Assembly (NCBI GenBank): GCA_002835545.1
Contig: PIZK01000010.1
Location: 115,306-179,305 of the forward strand
Direction: 5' to 3'
DNA: 64,000 nucleotides
Origin: Alteromonadales bacterium alter-6D02
Lineage (GTDB): Bacteria > Pseudomonadota > Gammaproteobacteria > Enterobacterales > Psychrobiaceae
The notes under the pieces were generated by a model. That model saw only the letters and a program-made list of their open reading frames with translations, had not been told where the DNA came from and did not search any database. Within the stretch, counting starts at the first letter, position 1, and every line of letters starts with the position of its first letter. The position numbers and the translations under genes were made by a program. Positions 62,965 through 64,000 of this stretch are shown one piece after another.

Positions 62965-64000
62965 CTATTCAACAGTGGTAAATGTTTTTGTGCCGCCGTA
63001 AACGGTGCGCCCTGTAAAGTCGGGTACATTGCGGTACAGTTCTACCGTGTAAGTCGTTCCATTTGCTAAATCTTCGGCTGGTGTAAAGGTAATTGTGTTA
63101 CCAACAACGCTATAGGTCCCTTCCACCACGACCGACCCTGCCTTGATTGCTGGTGCTGAGCGCATATCCACAGGCTCTTGATATTCAATGACGACTGTAC
63201 TGGTAATAGCTACATCACTGGCGGTATGTGCGGGTGTAATGCTTACAAGGGTTGGCCCTGATGTGTCTTCAATATCTGACGCTATAGTAGTAAAGCTTAG
63301 TACATCCCCGGTGAGTTCGTTACCCGCATAATCACATAACGTTATTACCGACAAGTCATAAAGGGTGTCAACAGTGAAGTTTTCTTTACCGGTGATTGTA
63401 ATTGTTTTGCGATCACTGGCCAGTGCGATATTAATATCAACATTAGCTCCACCTGTTTTTAATACAATATTGTCAGAATATAAGCAGGCGTCACTCAATG
63501 GTTGATCCATTACCAACACAATCTGCCCATTGACAGGCATTGTTGTATTACCATCTGCAATACTGGTTTTATTTATCATCGGGTTCGTGGTGTCTGTTGT
63601 ATCACCTGTTGTAAAGTAACGGTAATTGTTTTGGGCAATTAAGTTACCTGCCATATCAGTTAGATAAGGAGAATACCCAACATATAGGTAATGGCGTGTA
63701 TTTTCATCCAATGCTTCAGCAGGGGAGAACCCTAAACGTAGACCGTCGGCAGACAGTGCCCATGTTCCCGCTATATTTAATCCAGTCGTGTTATTCCATA
63801 GGCGGAAGCTGTTTTCATCAACCGTGGTACGATCCACGCGTTCATTGAAGGTGACCTCTAGTAATGGATTTAACGGAACGTTTTGAGTGTTGTTTACCGG
63901 GATACTCCATGTTTGAATCCCACTTGTCGCTAAGTCGACAGTTTCACCTGTGACGAATGTTAATGCTAAATCAGTTTCTTGGGCATTCCCACTGATATCT
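62965..64000 (-). CDS. Ig-repeat (SbsA/Big_5-like) surface protein, C-terminal part
   Basis: The frame is open from the window edge at 64000 to a TAG at 62967-62965; 344 residues are visible and the N-terminal part is outside. The protein is a series of about three to four Ig-like modules of the Big_5 type, seen from repeating pieces: VNNTQNVPLNPLLEVTFNERV, SPAEALDENTRHYLYVG, FTTGD; then SITPAHTASDVAITSTVVIEY, FTPAEDLANGTTYTVELYR and FTTVE. Two cysteines appear in one module (SDACLYSD and ITLCDYAG), which could form a disulfide. Such proteins are usually very large and sit at the cell surface. It leads the operon with the coiled-coil and DsbC-like genes. Confidence 0.8.
   Translation of the reverse strand, partial: DISGNAQETDLALTFVTGETVDLATSGIQTWSIPVNNTQNVPLNPLLEVTFNERVDRTTVDENSFRLWNNTTGLNIAGTWALSADGLRLGFSPAEALDENTRHYLYVGYSPYLTDMAGNLIAQNNYRYFTTGDTTDTTNPMINKTSIADGNTTMPVNGQIVLVMDQPLSDACLYSDNIVLKTGGANVDINIALASDRKTITITGKENFTVDTLYDLSVITLCDYAGNELTGDVLSFTTIASDIEDTSGPTLVSITPAHTASDVAITSTVVIEYQEPVDMRSAPAIKAGSVVVEGTYSVVGNTITFTPAEDLANGTTYTVELYRNVPDFTGRTVYGGTKTFTTVE

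Noticed and set aside
1-64000. CRISPR arrays, prophage, integrons or intact insertion sequences
   Set aside because: No regularly spaced repeats, integrase, transposase or phage structural genes were found on either strand.

Overview
The window is a stretch of chromosome from a marine-type gammaproteobacterium, most likely in the order Alteromonadales (Shewanella/Colwellia-like). That placement is inferred from AT-rich DNA, a BarA/RlmD/RelA block, the leuS-lptE-holA-nadD and miaB-ybeZ-ybeY-corC-lnt operons, the split-off astE, the bkd operon and a VC_2705-type Na+ symporter pair. It carries two partial genes at the edges (purL at the left, an Ig-repeat protein at the right), three tRNA genes, about 57 other protein genes and one clear pseudogene. 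No CRISPR array, rRNA, prophage or intact insertion sequence was seen.

Layout. 1-8.8 kb: purL end, a 2OG-Fe(II) oxygenase, lon (with a sigma-32-like promoter), hupB, tRNA-Asp, ppiD, an NSS-type Na+ symporter and efpL. 8.8-17.4 kb: barA with a DUF416 gene, diverging from rlmD-relA, which is followed by an unusual PilZ - ParA-like ATPase - ribbon-helix-helix trio. 17.8-22.9 kb: a two-subunit sodium:solute symporter, a diguanylate cyclase, tRNA-Arg and tRNA-Ser, and two small cytosolic proteins. 22.9-34.5 kb: two housekeeping operons on the minus strand covering NAD synthesis, Pol III delta, LPS transport, leucyl-tRNA synthetase, lipoprotein N-acylation, rRNA maturation and tRNA modification. 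34.7-39.8 kb: a UDP-sugar dehydrogenase gene broken by one in-frame stop codon, a ZapE-like ATPase, gabD and msrA.

39.8-46.3 kb is an accessory stretch of small, loosely spaced genes: a hydroxylaminobenzene-mutase-like membrane protein, a lipoprotein with a TonB C-terminal-like domain, other small envelope proteins, a DM13 protein, a DMT exporter and a GNAT acetyltransferase. 46.3-53.4 kb holds a YfcC-type transporter, a cytochrome c, then a sugar nucleotidyltransferase, an N-acetylhexosamine kinase-like protein and a GH109 glycosidase, which together look like a HexNAc release-and-activation route, followed by astE. 53.7-57.5 kb is the branched-chain 2-oxoacid dehydrogenase operon (E1alpha, E1beta, E2). 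57.6-61.5 kb has a periplasmic binding protein paired with a sensor histidine kinase and a methyltransferase. 61.6-64 kb is a minus-strand operon of an Ig-repeat surface protein, a membrane-anchored coiled-coil protein and a DsbC-like thiol oxidoreductase.

The best candidates for undescribed biology are the relA-linked PilZ/ParA/RHH module with its leader hairpin, the Ig-repeat/coiled-coil/DsbC-like operon, the binding-protein/kinase pair without a response regulator, and the HexNAc salvage cluster. All functional statements rest on reading motifs by eye; no database search was run.
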